Of a stretch of DNA of 64,000 nucleotides, positions 63,951 to 64,000 are shown piece by piece (the first letter of the stretch is position 1; each line of letters begins with the position of its first letter). Made by a program: the position numbers and the translations under genes. This DNA is from Candidatus Solirubrobacter pratensis. Lineage in GTDB: Bacteria; Actinomycetota; Thermoleophilia; Solirubrobacterales; Solirubrobacteraceae. The notes beneath the pieces are model-generated. The model did not search any database, was not told the DNA's origin, and saw only the letters and a list, made by a program, of their open reading frames with translations. The DNA is taken from positions 248,001 to 312,000 of the forward strand of contig NZ_AUEK01000009.1 in the NCBI RefSeq assembly GCF_000425945.1. The letters run 5' to 3'.

Positions 63951-64000
63951 CTTGTGCGCCTACGTTACGCGGGCATCCTCAACCGCGTGTGATCGCCGGG

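Overview
The window is very GC-rich (roughly 72-75% by eye), with strong G/C bias at third codon positions, many GTG starts and dense ATGA/GTGA/TGATG overlaps. These traits, the several SigB/SigF-type sigma factors, the bacterial NHEJ genes and the overall gene content point to a high-GC actinobacterium, most likely class Thermoleophilia (Solirubrobacterales; Conexibacter- or Solirubrobacter-like). That placement is an inference. I found no rRNA, tRNA, CRISPR array, phage or insertion-sequence transposase.

Layout. 1-5.6 kb: stress-signalling genes, namely a SigB/F-type sigma factor, two RsbW-like kinase/anti-sigma proteins, a STAS antagonist, a Crp-like regulator and a RpoD-like sigma factor. 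5.6-12.1 kb: a DNA-repair island with a LigD split into ligase/phosphoesterase and polymerase proteins, Ku, topoisomerase IB, a DUF892-type protein and a second SigB/F-type sigma factor. 12-17 kb: an HxlR/MFS pair, then a transaldolase-transketolase operon. 17.4-21.5 kb: a tocopherol-type cluster (homogentisate prenyltransferase, plant-type VTE3 methyltransferase, VTE1-like cyclase) with a universal-stress-like gene. 22-30 kb: glycan genes (GH63-like, deacetylase, two glycosyltransferases, one fused to a PHP domain, and a GH31). 30-33 kb: secreted subtilase, phosphodiester glycosidase and a monooxygenase. 33-40 kb: a molybdenum hydroxylase operon with a split Mo-cofactor subunit, MoxR/VWA maturation genes and a FadR-type regulator. 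40.5-49 kb: cation efflux, a glycosyltransferase and GltBD. 49-60 kb: secreted proteins, a GlsB membrane protein, an MFS transporter with a C-terminal winged-helix-like domain, a cysteine-desulfurase-like protein, NUDIX, a flavin monooxygenase and an M36 metallopeptidase. 60-64 kb: two AttH/CrtC-like lipocalins, a HAD protein and FxsA.

How the parts fit. Six candidate promoters have a GTTT-like -35 and a GGGTA-like -10, five of them separated by exactly 14 nt. They precede sigma-factor genes, a Crp-like gene, the transaldolase operon and the stress-protein/tocopherol-cyclase operon. I infer a general-stress regulon, run by the local sigma/anti-sigma pairs, that may tie antioxidant quinol synthesis, NADPH supply and possibly double-strand-break repair together.

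Four gene-free stretches (about 4.4-4.7, 21.5-22.1, 40.1-40.6 and 59.9-60.4 kb) share a dispersed palindromic repeat family that I do not recognise. A separate tandem double-palindrome sits at 25.2-25.4 kb.
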